From Mrakia gelida (taxonomy: Eukaryota; Basidiomycota; Tremellomycetes; Cystofilobasidiales; Mrakiaceae): 64,000 nt of DNA. The stretch spans positions 2,852,001 to 2,916,000 of the forward strand of contig BRON01000001.1 in assembly GCA_024345305.1 (NCBI GenBank), given 5' to 3'. Of this stretch, positions 47,801-57,706 are shown piece by piece (position 1 is the first letter of the stretch; the number at the start of each line of letters is the position of its first letter). The notes beneath the pieces are model-generated. The model searched no databases. It had not been told where the DNA came from and was given only the letters and a program-made list of their open reading frames with translations. A program made the position numbers and the translations under genes.

Positions 47801-49598
47801 CTAGTTCTTCTGGTCGATGGTAACAAACAGCTTCCCGTCCTTCCACTCCGCGGATACTCTGTTCGAAAACAAAGGGAAGAAACGGGAGTCAGTTCGAAAC
47901 TCGAACGTCGATCGTTTCCCATCGCTCTTCGTGACTGATCCTGGTGGGGAGACTTACTGCGAGAGATCCTCGACGTAGAAAGTTGGGTTCGTCTGTGGGA
48001 AAACGGGGAAGGGATAAGTCAGTCTTGAGCGAAGGAGAGCCGCACTGAGGTCGAACGAGAGAACTGACAGCTCGAACGAGACTCGGATCGTGCCCCGTCC
48101 CGACCGCGAGGACCTTCGCTCCCGCTGCCAGACCTGCCAGAGACCCAGCGGGAGCATCTTCTACCACGAGACCTGGAAGTGAAAGAAGGAGGGAGAAAGG
48201 GGGTCAGGCGACGAGAAAACGCAAAGAAAAGGCGAGGTTGAGAAGAGGACGAACATCGAGAGATGTCTGCGTTCAGCCGTTGAGCTCCCATGAGATAGGG
48301 ATCGGGGAAGGGCTGAAGAAAGGGGAAGGAGGCGAAGCGGGAGGAGGTGAGCCTTGGGACGCGGGCGATGGCGAGGGAAGAGGAGGGAAGAGGAGTGAGC
48401 GGGGACGCGTCGTACAAAAACGAACCTTCCCTCGAGGAACAGCCTCGGCGGTGATCACGACTCCAGGCAGCGCTCCTAGGCCAGTTCTCAGAAGTTTCAT
48501 CGCGGGACCGGCATCTGTAGTCGCCGTCGAAAGGAAGGAGGTCAGCGAAAAAGAGAAGAAAGAGGGCAGAAGGAGGGAAAGAAGAGAGACGAACAACCAA
48601 GGGTTGCCGACGTGACGATACACCACCCGTTTGCAGGTCCTTCGCGCAGCTGGTCTAGTAGCGATTTGACTCCTGGAAGGACCTTCAATCCCTCCTTGCC
48701 CTGAAAAGACCGAAGAAGAACGTTCAGCTTGAGCTCGAGCTCTCCTTGTCGAAATTGAACTGCGAAGGGTCGCGAAGTCAAACTCACTTCAGCCATGAGC
48801 TTTGTGGCCGCAGGGATGATCCCACGCTCGAACTCGTTGGCCTCTACGATCCTCTGGAGATGCGGAAGTGTGTGCGGAAAGAGAAGCGAGAGAGAGGGTC
48901 AGCTTTGAGCTCGTCGGACGCGTCTGAGAATAAGATCCGAGGACGAGGAAGAGAGGGATGGAAGAAAGAGAGGAAGGACGAACCTCTTCTTCGCTGAGCT
49001 TGGGGAGGTAGCGACGGAACATTGAAACTGTTTGGACTCCGTGGGACTGGAAGGGTTAAAGAAAAGGAGAGGATAAGAACGGGCTGACGAAAACGAAGGG
49101 TGACAGCGGCGAGAGCTCGAGTTGAGCTACAGTTTCAGCCCAAATCCGTCTTCGACGACAAATCCCGCCGGCGGTTTCGTCCCATAGATGAGACTTAACA
49201 GATCGAGGAGTACGCTTGAGGGAAGGATGGAACAGTACACGAACCTGATCCAGAATGTCTTTCGAGACGAGGCCGTTCTCTTGAGCAAAGGTCTCCCAAA
49301 CCGAGTTGACTGCTGGAACGCTTGAGATGAGGGTCCCATCCTATCGTAAAAAAAGGGAGGTACGCAAGAAACAGTCAGCTTGATTCACTCGCGGTACACG
49401 AGAGGGTGGGGGCGACGAGTGAGAGGGAGGAAAGGCGAGAAGGAAGCTCGATCTCGCTGGCAAAACTCGGAGCTCGAGCTCGAGCTCAACATTCCTCCCT
49501 CCGATGCCCGTCCTCCCCGAAGCCGTTTGTAGAGAGACGAAGGCAAGACTCACCATGTCGAAGAGGATAGCATCGAACTCGAGGGTGATGGGTGCCAT
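47801..49598 (-). CDS. HAD-family sugar/glycerol-3-phosphate phosphatase (Gpp/Dog type)
   Basis: Start MAPITLEFDAILFDM at 49598; the next exon gives DGTLISSVPAVNSVWETFA, forming the DxDGTL nucleophile motif across an intron. Then SKDILDQ, SHGVQTVSMFRRYLPKLSEE, FERGIIPAATKLMAE, GLKVLPGVKSLLDQLREG, WCIVTSATL (motif II Thr/Ser), DAGPAMKLLRTGLGALP, AEAVPRGKPFPDPYLMGAQR (motif III Lys) and CLVVEDAPAGSLAGLAAGAK (motif IV Asp). It ends WKDGKLFVTIDQKN at 47801. This is the fungal Gpp1/Dog2 group: dephosphorylation of glycerol-3-phosphate (osmolyte synthesis) or 2-deoxyglucose-6-phosphate and similar sugars. Cytosolic. The choice between substrates is open. Confidence 0.9.
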
Positions 49599-49950
49599 GT
49601 TGGAAGAAAGATCGATCTGGGTCCTGGTCGTTGGAGGGGAGAAGGAGGGTGCGAAGGATCTCGAATTCAAAGGCGGTTGGTTCAAAGGCGGTTGGTTAGG
49701 TTTCAGCCTCGGCAATCCGACCGGTAGAGGGATATTCACCGGTGAGGAGAAGGATCCGAGTGTAGATTGACCGGAGGGTGAGGAGACGTTTGTATTCTGT
49801 TGTACCAGCTGAAGGCTCGTTCAAGTTGTTTTGTTTTCGAGCTCCAACAGTCCGTCTTCGTTCTTCCTCGCCCTCTTGAAGCTCCCAGCAGCGAGCTGCC
49901 ACAACGAAACGAGCTGTGATACAGAGAGGCAGTGCCACGTCTACGGAGAT
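49599..49950. other. Upstream region of the HAD phosphatase
   Basis: 352 bp. It contains the 15-bp tandem repeat listed separately and the 3' region of the next gene. Nothing else recognised. Confidence 0.35.
49666..49695. repeat. Perfect 15-bp tandem duplication upstream of the phosphatase
   Basis: ttcaaaggcggttgg is present twice head to tail (49666-49680, 49681-49695), about 70-100 bp upstream of the phosphatase ATG. Confidence 0.85.
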
Positions 49951-51852
49951 CTAAAATAGCAATCCCTGCTTCTCCGAAAGCAAAGCTTCCACCGACGCGT
50001 CGTCGTCGCCGCCCGCCACGTCCCTCTTCTCTCCCGCCCCATCCTCCAGCGACGGAAGAGCAGGTCTCACCCCTCCCCAAACCTCCTTGTACATCCACAC
50101 CTCCTTCAGCTCTCCTCTGCAGATCGAAACGATGGTGATGGCGAGAGCGATAAGAGGAGGAGAAAGTAGGACGGCGAGCATCTCGGTTGCGGAGGAGGAG
50201 ACAGGACCTGTCGCGAGAGCCTGGAGTGGACGAAGGAGGAGGAGAGTTAGATCTGCAGCTAGGACGAAGGGTGAGACGGAGAGGACGTACGCCATCGGGG
50301 TAAGGGTGGCCATCGACGAAGCTCATCGAAGGCGGGAGAAAGAGGAGGAGCGCGACGACGACGGAGAGGGAGGTGGTGAAGTAGACGGGGAGGGATTCGA
50401 GTGCTTGGAGGGAGTGATGATGGAGGGAGGACCGAAGGGGTGGGATGGCGATTGGGATTCCAGCAGTAACGACGGCGGGTCCGACTTCGTTCGACGATTC
50501 GGATCTCGACGCGTCGTGAACTTCTCCCTCGACTCCCTCAGGCTTCCCCTCCTCGATCTCCAAGCTCAGCTCACCACGCTTCCCATCTCGCAGCCTCACA
50601 TCCAGTCTATACAGCCCCGTGACGATCCACCCCACCACTCCCAACAGCAAAAAGCGGTAGAACTGAGCCTCAGCACCCAACCTCCTCTCCTCCAACCAAC
50701 CCTTCGTCATTTTCGCCACACCAGCCGTCCCTCCCGGAGTGTGAGCCGCCCACTCTGCGGGAACCCTCTCCTTGATCCATATCCTGAATCCCAAGCCCAC
50801 GGGGAGGTCCGCCGCGATGAAGATTCCGATGGGGATGAGGACGACGAGGAGTTCGAGACCGAAGATGGAGAGGACGACCCGTCGGAGGGAGAACCGTTTG
50901 GGCGAGGGAACAGCTCGGGAGATCATGAAGGTGAAGGAGGTGGTGGCGATGGAGATGAAGGGAGTGATGAAGGGCGTGTTCTGGAGGAGGAGGAGGAGAG
51001 GGTAGATGGTGAAGGAGGAGAAGAAGACGAAGAGTTGAACCCGTCTGGTGAGGGCGGCAGTCTCGCTTGTTTGAGGAGTTGGTGGGTGAGTGAGTCCTCC
51101 GTTGGAGGTTCTTGGGTCGAAGAGTCCTGGATAGCGTCGATGGAGGGCAAGGAAAGGGGAAGGAAGAAAGAGAGGAGCCGTTCGTTAGTGAGCTCGGTCC
51201 TTACCTTCCGTCGTTCGTTTCCTTCAGCTTCCTGATAGCTTCTTTGAACTCACGGCCTTCCGAGGTTCTACACACGCTGCTCCCACTAGTTTTGAAGATG
51301 TCCGCAGTTGTGACGATGAAGACGACGGCCTATTTGTAGGAAGAAGGAGGAAGAGGAAGGGAAAGCGGGTGAGGTTGAGCTTGAGCTCGAGCTCTCTCCT
51401 TCCTTCCCTAGCCCTTCTCGTGTCCCAACAAGAATGGTGGACTGAACTTACCACGACGATAGCGAAGATAAACGTCATCAAGACGTCTAACCACATGGCG
51501 AGAGCGAGCACCACGACGAAGACGAGCATCGACCTCATGCTTCGGTGGTCGACCTCCTTCTTGATCGTTGGCTCCACTGTTCGAATGAGCCCAAGATACA
51601 ACGGAGTCAGCTCACCCTCATCGATCTGATGAAAATGCAGATAGCCAGCTCACCAGGAAGTCTACTCTCCTCGTCGTCGAGCCGCCCTGGCTTGCTCTTT
51701 GGAGGGAGGGAAGGAAGGGAGGAGGAGGTCGAGGAGAGGGGAGGTCCGAACGCTAAAGAAGCTCCCTTGTATCGATCTTGAGCTGAGACGGCGGCGAGCC
51801 AGTATCCTGGGATTAGGGAGAGAGCAAGGGCTACAGAACCGAAGGTAGACAT
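49951..51852 (-). CDS. Multi-pass membrane protein of unknown family, paralogue A
   Basis: Start MSTFGSVALALSLIPGYWLA at 51852 (signal peptide or first helix), then AVSAQDRYKGASLAFGPPLS. Further exons give EPTIKKEVDHRSMRSMLVFV and LAMWLDVLMTFIFAIVV. Then a long acidic/Ser-rich loop (LPSIDAIQDSSTQEP), TIYPLLLLLQNTPFITPFIS, RRVVLSIFGLELLVVLIPIG, FYRFLLLGVVGWIVTGLYRL, HHSLQALESLPVYFTTSLSV, and LLSPPLIALAITIVSICRGE. It ends VWMYKEVWGGVRPALPSLED and a tail to 49951. An intron at about 50290-50225 (GTACGT donor) is needed to keep the frame. The neighbouring gene (52246-53919) matches segment by segment, so the two are tandem duplicates. No characterised family is recognised; about seven or eight helices are predicted by eye. 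Confidence 0.65.
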
Positions 51853-52245
51853 CCTCGGGGGTGGCTCGTTGTTGAGAAGGAAGGAGTGAAACTTGACAGG
51901 TTTCAACAACAGGTCGAGCTCGACCTCGAGCGGGGGAGGCTCAGCTTTGGTTTGTCACCGATCTTGCTCTCTTTCCTTTCTGTTTCGGCTCAGAGTGCAA
52001 GGATACGGGAGCGAAGATGCTTCTCAAAAGTGTGGAGTGGCTCAGAAGAAGGGACGCGTCGCTGAAAACCTCAAGTCGACCCTCTCGAGAGAAGCGAAGG
52101 TCTCGCTCGAACAGGACGTGAGAGAAGGGATATGGATCGTTACGGAAAGAGCTTAGATGGTCAAAAGGGAGGGAGATAAAGCGTAGAGTATGGATCTATC
52201 AACGCACGTACGTAGCAAAGCGAGTAAGAGATAAAGAGAAGCTGT
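51853..52245. other. Spacer between tandem paralogues
   Basis: 393 bp with the promoter of paralogue A. One GACGCGTC near 52050. No gene seen. Confidence 0.35.
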
Positions 52246-53919
52246 CTAAACGCGTCCGTCGACCTCGACCTCTTCGTTCCTCGTCTTCTCCTCCTCTCCG
52301 AGCGAGACAGCTTCGTCGATGCCATCAGGAGCGGGACAGACTCCTCCCCAGGTCTCCCGGTAAGACCAGACCTTGCTCGTTTCCCCTCGAACGGCGGAGA
52401 CGAGGGTGATGGCGAGGGCGAGGACGGGAGGAACGAGGGCGACAGCGACGAGTTCGAAGAGGTACTCGTCAAGCTGAGCTTCGTCGAGGGACTCCTGCAG
52501 AAGGTGAAGAGTGGAGCAAAGGTCAGATTCGTTCGGTGATAGATGTAGGGGAAAGCGAAATGCAGTGGGAACGAACCTGGCTGAACAAGAACGAGAACGC
52601 GACGGGGACTAACGCGACCAGTCCAGCGACGACGGTGACTCCGGTGAGGAAGTAGACGGGGAGGGACTGGAGGATTTGGATTCTGTGTCGAGCGATGGAT
52701 CTCGCCATCGGAGGAAGAAGGACTCTCTCGCCAGCAACAACGAGAGGTTTCTTCTTCTCCAACGCGTGCTCCTCCTCCTCCTTGGTGGGCTGAACCGAGG
52801 GAAGCTTCCTAAACTCCTCCGTCTCCTCCTCCATTCCCACCCTCAAACTAACATCCAACCTGTACAGCCCCGAAACCAACAACCCGAGGAGTCCAAAGTA
52901 GAAGAGGGGGTGGAGGGAAGAAATGCCCGCAAGCGTGAGGTCGGCCAACCACGGATCCCCTTTGACCTTCTCGTCCGCATCCTTCTTCGCCCAGTTCTTG
53001 ATGCCGTCTCCGAGAGCGGATTGGAAGAAGATGATGATAGCGGTTGTGAGGAGGGCGACGAGGGCCTCGAGGGCGATGAAGAGGAAGAAGACCCATCGGA
53101 GGGAGAAGGTGTTGTTTGCTGTAGGGATGGATCGAGCGAAGAAGAAGATGAAGGCGAGAGTTGAGAGGAAAGTGAGGGGAATGAGGAGGTAGGGCGTGGA
53201 TTGAGCGAGGAGGGTGAGAGGGAAGATCGTGAGGGAGAGGACGGCGAGGAGGTAGGTGGAGGGAGTCGAGGGCGAAGGGGACGAGGCCGATCCGACGAGC
53301 TCTGCGGGGAGGAGAGCTGGTCAGCTTGGGAGATATGGAGCTGAGAAGAATAGATCTGACTCACTCCCGTCTGAATTCCTGGCGAGAGTGACGGGAATGA
53401 CACCGAGGAGCTCTCGTAGTGAGATGTTCGCGACGAAACCCTGGAGATGAGAAGCAAGGAGAGGAAGGGGAGAGGTCAGCTTCGCCTGTTCATTGTCGTT
53501 ATGCCACCCAGAGGAGACGATACTCACGACGAGCCAGGTGTTCATCGCTACCTGGAGGTAGTTGGTGGCATCTGGGAAGTTTCTAGCGGCGTAGAAGAAG
53601 AATGCGAAGATGAGGACCTGTCCGGCGAGGAAGAGAGTCGCTTTCTTCCAATCCGTCTTCTTCGCTGAGAAACGAGAAGACCGTACAGTCAGTCACGGAT
53701 AGAGCGATCAACGCAGTACCGTCTTGCAGTAGACGAACCTTTGATCTCTTCCTTCTGGAGAGCAGCAGGATCTTCCTCCTTTGGTCGAGGTGAGTCGAGG
53801 GAGGAGAGGGATGGACCGAGAGCAAGGGACGCTGCAGTTTTGCGATCCTGGGAAGCGATTCCTGAGAGGAAGTAGGCAGGTCCCAAGGTGAGGAGGAGAG
53901 AGAAGTGGCGAAGAGACAT
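52246..53919 (-). CDS. Multi-pass membrane protein of unknown family, paralogue B
   Basis: Start MSLRHFSLLLTLGPAYFLSG at 53919, then GIASQDRKTAASLALGPSLS, which aligns with the same place in paralogue A. Exons give KKTDWKKATLFLAGQVLIFA, YLQVAMNTWLV, GFVANISLRELLGVIPVTLA, YLLAVLSLTIFPLTLLAQST, RWVFFLFIALEALVALLTTA, HPLFYFGLLGLLVSGLYRLD, HRIQILQSLPVYFLTGVTVV, ELVAVALVPPVLALAITLVS and VWSYRETWGGVCPAPDG, stop at 52246. The pairs SGLYRLDV/TGLYRLDV, ESLPVYF/QSLPVYF and VW.Y.E.WGGV are the most conserved between the copies and may be functional. Divergence is high, so duplication is old. Function unknown. Confidence 0.68.
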
Positions 53920-54975
53920 GGTGCTGCTGGTGGTTGGGAAAGAGGATCGCATGGGCTGAAGAGGAAGATGACAGGTTCGCGAGGGCACAGCTCGGCATCG
54001 AGCGACCAAACTCGTCATTCGAGAATAAATTTCTCGCCGGCCCATCTCGAGACGAGATCTATGGAAAGGCTTGATACTCATGAGAGTCGCTAGAACCGTC
54101 CTCTTCCTGCGTCGATGGAGAGAGCAGACAAGGGAGGGAGGGAGGGAACGAAGCTCGCCCAAGGTTCCTCCCTCCCACTTCGTCTTCCATTAACCCCGAC
54201 GATCCAGAAGAACGCTCACTACAGACCTGACTCTCGTCGTAGAGGTTCGTGCAGCTTGTTGCCAGAGAGTCTCTCGATCTCTCCATCGTCCATGGTCAAA
54301 CCTCGGTGAGCTCGAGCTCAACTTGGATCTTCCGCTCCCTTCCCTCCCTTCTCTAGGGCTGACCAGGGCTCCCTCTTTCGCAGCGACTCGATCTCTACTG
54401 GTGTTCCTCTCATTCAAATACCAAGAACTCGTTATCTCTGAAGACCTTCTCGGAGGTCAGGCTCACCAGTCGACCATGCTTCTCCCCTCTCCTCCCCCTC
54501 CTTTCGCTGGTTGAGCCCCTTCGCTCCCCCACAGCTCTCCTGCTCTCGTCTGCTGACCTTCAAGCTCTTCCAGGCCTGTATAAAGGTCAGAAGAGAGTCG
54601 AGAGAGTGGGGAAGGGAGATAAGGACCCATGAGGGTCGAAAGGAGGGCGGTCAGGCGGTGAGTTTGGAAGGCAGGAAGGTGGAGGAGGGAGGGGAAGGAG
54701 GTCGACGGATTCGACTTCCTCTTGTCACTCCCTAACTTCCATCTCGTCTCAGAACCCCATCCGTTCACAGCTCAAGATCTCTTCTCTTACATCTGGAACA
54801 ACGACTCTTCTTCGCTCATCTTAGTGAGTAGACTGGGCATCCATTCCTTCACGGCTCGAGAGGTCGACGACGCGCCTTCCTTTTTCAGCCCTTGAAGAAC
54901 ATCGAGCTCACGCTTCGTCCTAACCTTCTTGTTCTTCATCTCGTTCTCGCAGATCCCTCAATCATATCGGAAGCC
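53920..54975. other. Divergent region upstream of the GSK3 gene
   Basis: 1,056 bp holding two promoters and, at about 54755-54960, a weak F-box-protein-like relic (own entry). The 54120-54150 stretch is a (gagg)n-like run. No other gene recognised. Confidence 0.35.
54755..54960 (+). pseudogene. Possible relic of the F-box gene family
   Basis: One frame reads HPFTAQDLFSYIWNNDSSSL, then after a donor-like site and an acceptor, LKNIELTLRPNLLVLHLVL. It resembles the C-terminal part of the F-box gene at 31.9 kb (KGLIPYSWNNESMRIAAL, PLQTLRLHLDTF) in order and spacing. No start, F-box or full exon is seen. It may also belong to the GSK3 5' leader. Weak evidence. Confidence 0.25.
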
Positions 54976-57036
54976 ATGGCTCCCCATGCGCACGGCCCTC
55001 TTCTGGGAACCGTTCCCCCAGGTAAGCAAACCTTCCTCCCTCGCCAGCGTTCGCGAGACGAAACCGAATCGAAGCTCACCTTCCATCTTCCTTCCTTCCT
55101 CTCGTTCCAGCCCCAGCTGATCCCCTCGCGACGATTGAAGTCGTCGCGAAAGACGGACATACTGGAGAGGACGTCAAGATCTCGTACTCGGATGTGAAAC
55201 TCGTCGGGTCTGGGAGCTTCGGAGTCGTCTCGTCGGCAAAGCTGCTCGATGGACTTCCAGGAGGTGAGCTCACTCGTTCCTCCTTCCCGCCATCTCGCTT
55301 TCCTTCCTTCGGCGAACGCTGAACTCGCATCTTTCCATTCTATCTTCAGTTGGTGGACGGATAGCCATCAAGAAGATGATCGTAGACCCTGTGTATCGGG
55401 TGAGAAACCTCTCCATCTCGCCTGCGAGACTCGTCATCCCTTCTCGTTGTTGACACCTCCCGTCATGACGTTCCCTCACAGAGCCGAGAGCTGCAGATCA
55501 TGAGGTCGGTGTCCCATCCAAACATCATTGAGCTGAAGGCCTTCTTCTACAACCAGGTTTGTCTCTCCCCTCGTTCCTCGAAGCAGCACTCTTCTTCGAC
55601 TGACATGCCGTCGTCTTCTTCCTCTCAGACTTCAACGGAGCTTCATCTCAGCCTGATTCTCGAGTACCTACCGACCGATCTCGACCATCAGTTCGCTCGT
55701 TACACCCATCTCAGGCAGCGCATGCCCGCTCTCGAGGTCAAGGTGAGCGGTCTCTCGAAACTGCGTCGTCCTTTTAGAGCTGACCTCGCTCCTGCTATTC
55801 CTTCTCAGCTCTACGCGTATCAACTGTTCCGAGGACTCGGATATCTACACATTGGAGGAGTCTGCCGTGAGTTCGGTCCTCGACTTTCGAGTCACACTCT
55901 CTGCATCTGTCTTCCACCAGTCCTGACGTCGACGCGTCTTCTCTTCGCTCTTTCGTTCCAGATCGAGACATCAAGCCGCACAACGTGCTCGTCGACCCTC
56001 GGACGGGAGTCTTACGCATCATCGACTTCGGTAGTGCGAAGCAGCTCGTCGACGGCGAGCCCAACGTCTCGTACATCTGCAGCAGGTGGTATCGAGCTCC
56101 AGAGCTGATCTTCGGAGCCACCAACTACACGACCAAGATCGACCTTTGGTCCGCTGCTACTCTCCTGGCCGAGGTCGTATACGGTCAGCCTCTCTTCCGA
56201 GGTGCTACTAGTATCGACTACCTCGTCGACGTCATCAAGGTCAGTACAGACGTTCCTCTCGAGTTCTCTCGCGTTTTCCCTCCGTTTGACTTCGGCTCTC
56301 GTTCGTTCCCTCGCTTCTCCAGGTCCTCGGTACTCCTTCGCCAGCCGAGGTCCTCGCTCTGAATCCTCGAGTGAGCACACCCTCTCTCGCTTTCCTTTCC
56401 AAGTAAAGCTGCGTGCTGACCTCCTCGTCTCTCGTCGTCTCGACTCAGTACGAAAACCATCGCTTCCCCTCCGTCCGTCGCCAACCCCTCGACCGCGTCT
56501 TCCGACCTCGAACCGACCCTCTCCTCATGGACCTCCTCTCCAAGGTTCTCGTCTACACACCATCGGAGCGACTGGACGCGTTCGAAGCTCTCGCTCACCC
56601 TTACTTCGACGAGCTGAGGGACGACTCGACGTTGATGATGAGCGGAGAGGATCTGCCCCCTCTGTTTAAGTGAGTCCTCAGTCTCTCTCTCTCTCGTCCG
56701 AGCGTCAAGCTCTTCGCCACAAACGCTGATCATACCTCTACGTCTCACTGCTGCTTTTCTTCTCTGCACTTCCGTAGCTTCACGAAGAACGAGCTATCGG
56801 GTCGACCGGATCTCATCAAGAAGTTGGTTCCCGAATGGGATATCCCAGGGCTTCTGCAGCGAGGTATTGATGTGGAGAACTTTGGTAAGTCTTCTCATCC
56901 GTCTTTCACACCATTCCGATCCCTTCAAGCTGGACTGACCCGCCCTTCTTCCCGTTCGTTTCGTTCATTCATGATTCGTCGCGTCGGTTCATCAGTCCCC
57001 ATACCGCTCGAGGATCTTCGTTTCGTCTTCGAGTAG
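54976..57036 (+). CDS. Glycogen synthase kinase-3 (GSK3/Shaggy) family protein kinase
   Basis: ATG at 54976 ([15 protein letters not shown]). Exons give [20 protein letters not shown] (Gly loop), GGRIAIKKM (Lys), [60 protein letters not shown] (catalytic Asp), [20 protein letters not shown] (DFG), [20 protein letters not shown] (activation-loop Tyr and APE), [55 protein letters not shown] and [20 protein letters not shown]. It ends [20 protein letters not shown], matching the family C-terminus, stop at 57036. GSK3 kinases phosphorylate primed Ser/Thr sites and act in stress, cell-cycle and meiotic control. All catalytic residues present. An intron-like element lies in the 3' UTR (57117-57203). 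Confidence 0.95.
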
Positions 57037-57706
57037 AGGCAAATCCTCTGAACCAAGCACCTCTGGTCTCTCGTCGGAGAAGGAAGACTCGGGCGTGCTT
57101 CGAGTTCGAAAAGGAATGGTGAGTTGCGTCGCGTTCATCTTCCCTTTCCTCTACTCTTTGAGGGAGCCACTGCTGACCTGTTCTCGTATCTAATTTTTCG
57201 CAGTACGAATATCACACCACTTATTATCTAGGCTGTACTGCTGTGGCGGAGAGGGGGTCGAGAGAGACTCGCTCGTTCGTCTAGGAATTGTTTACGGTTC
57301 GTCGTTTGTCCTTTCTTCCTCCTTGCCTCGTCCCTTGTTTCTGACTTTCGTTCTCGCGCTTGTCTTCGATCCTTTACCCTACAGTACTTTACCAGCTCTC
57401 AAATAGAAAGAACCTGTACTGCTGACCCCACCCATCGGGTCGAGGAAAGTCGACGCGTCGAGTCGAGAACCTTCGACGTCAGTCGGAGTCCCGTTGGGTA
57501 GGTTTATGCGGCTCGCTTCCGTCTTCTCTGTAGACGTGTCGAAAGCGAACCAGTCTCGGCGTGTGACTTCGAACGAGCAAATCTTCCCACGCCGCCGGTC
57601 TTTTCTCCGCTTCCTTGACCTAATGGAGGTTATCTCCTCGGGCTCTTCGCTCTCTCAAGCTCACTAAACCCCCACGACCTCTTCCCTTTCCTCTTTTCTC
57701 CCGCGC
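57037..57706. other. GSK3 3' region and promoter of the second Zn2Cys6 gene
   Basis: 670 bp. A GTGAGT...CTGAC...CAG element at about 57119-57203 looks like a 3' UTR intron. GACGCGTC lies near 57450. The last 60 bp before the ATG are C/T-rich. Confidence 0.4.
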
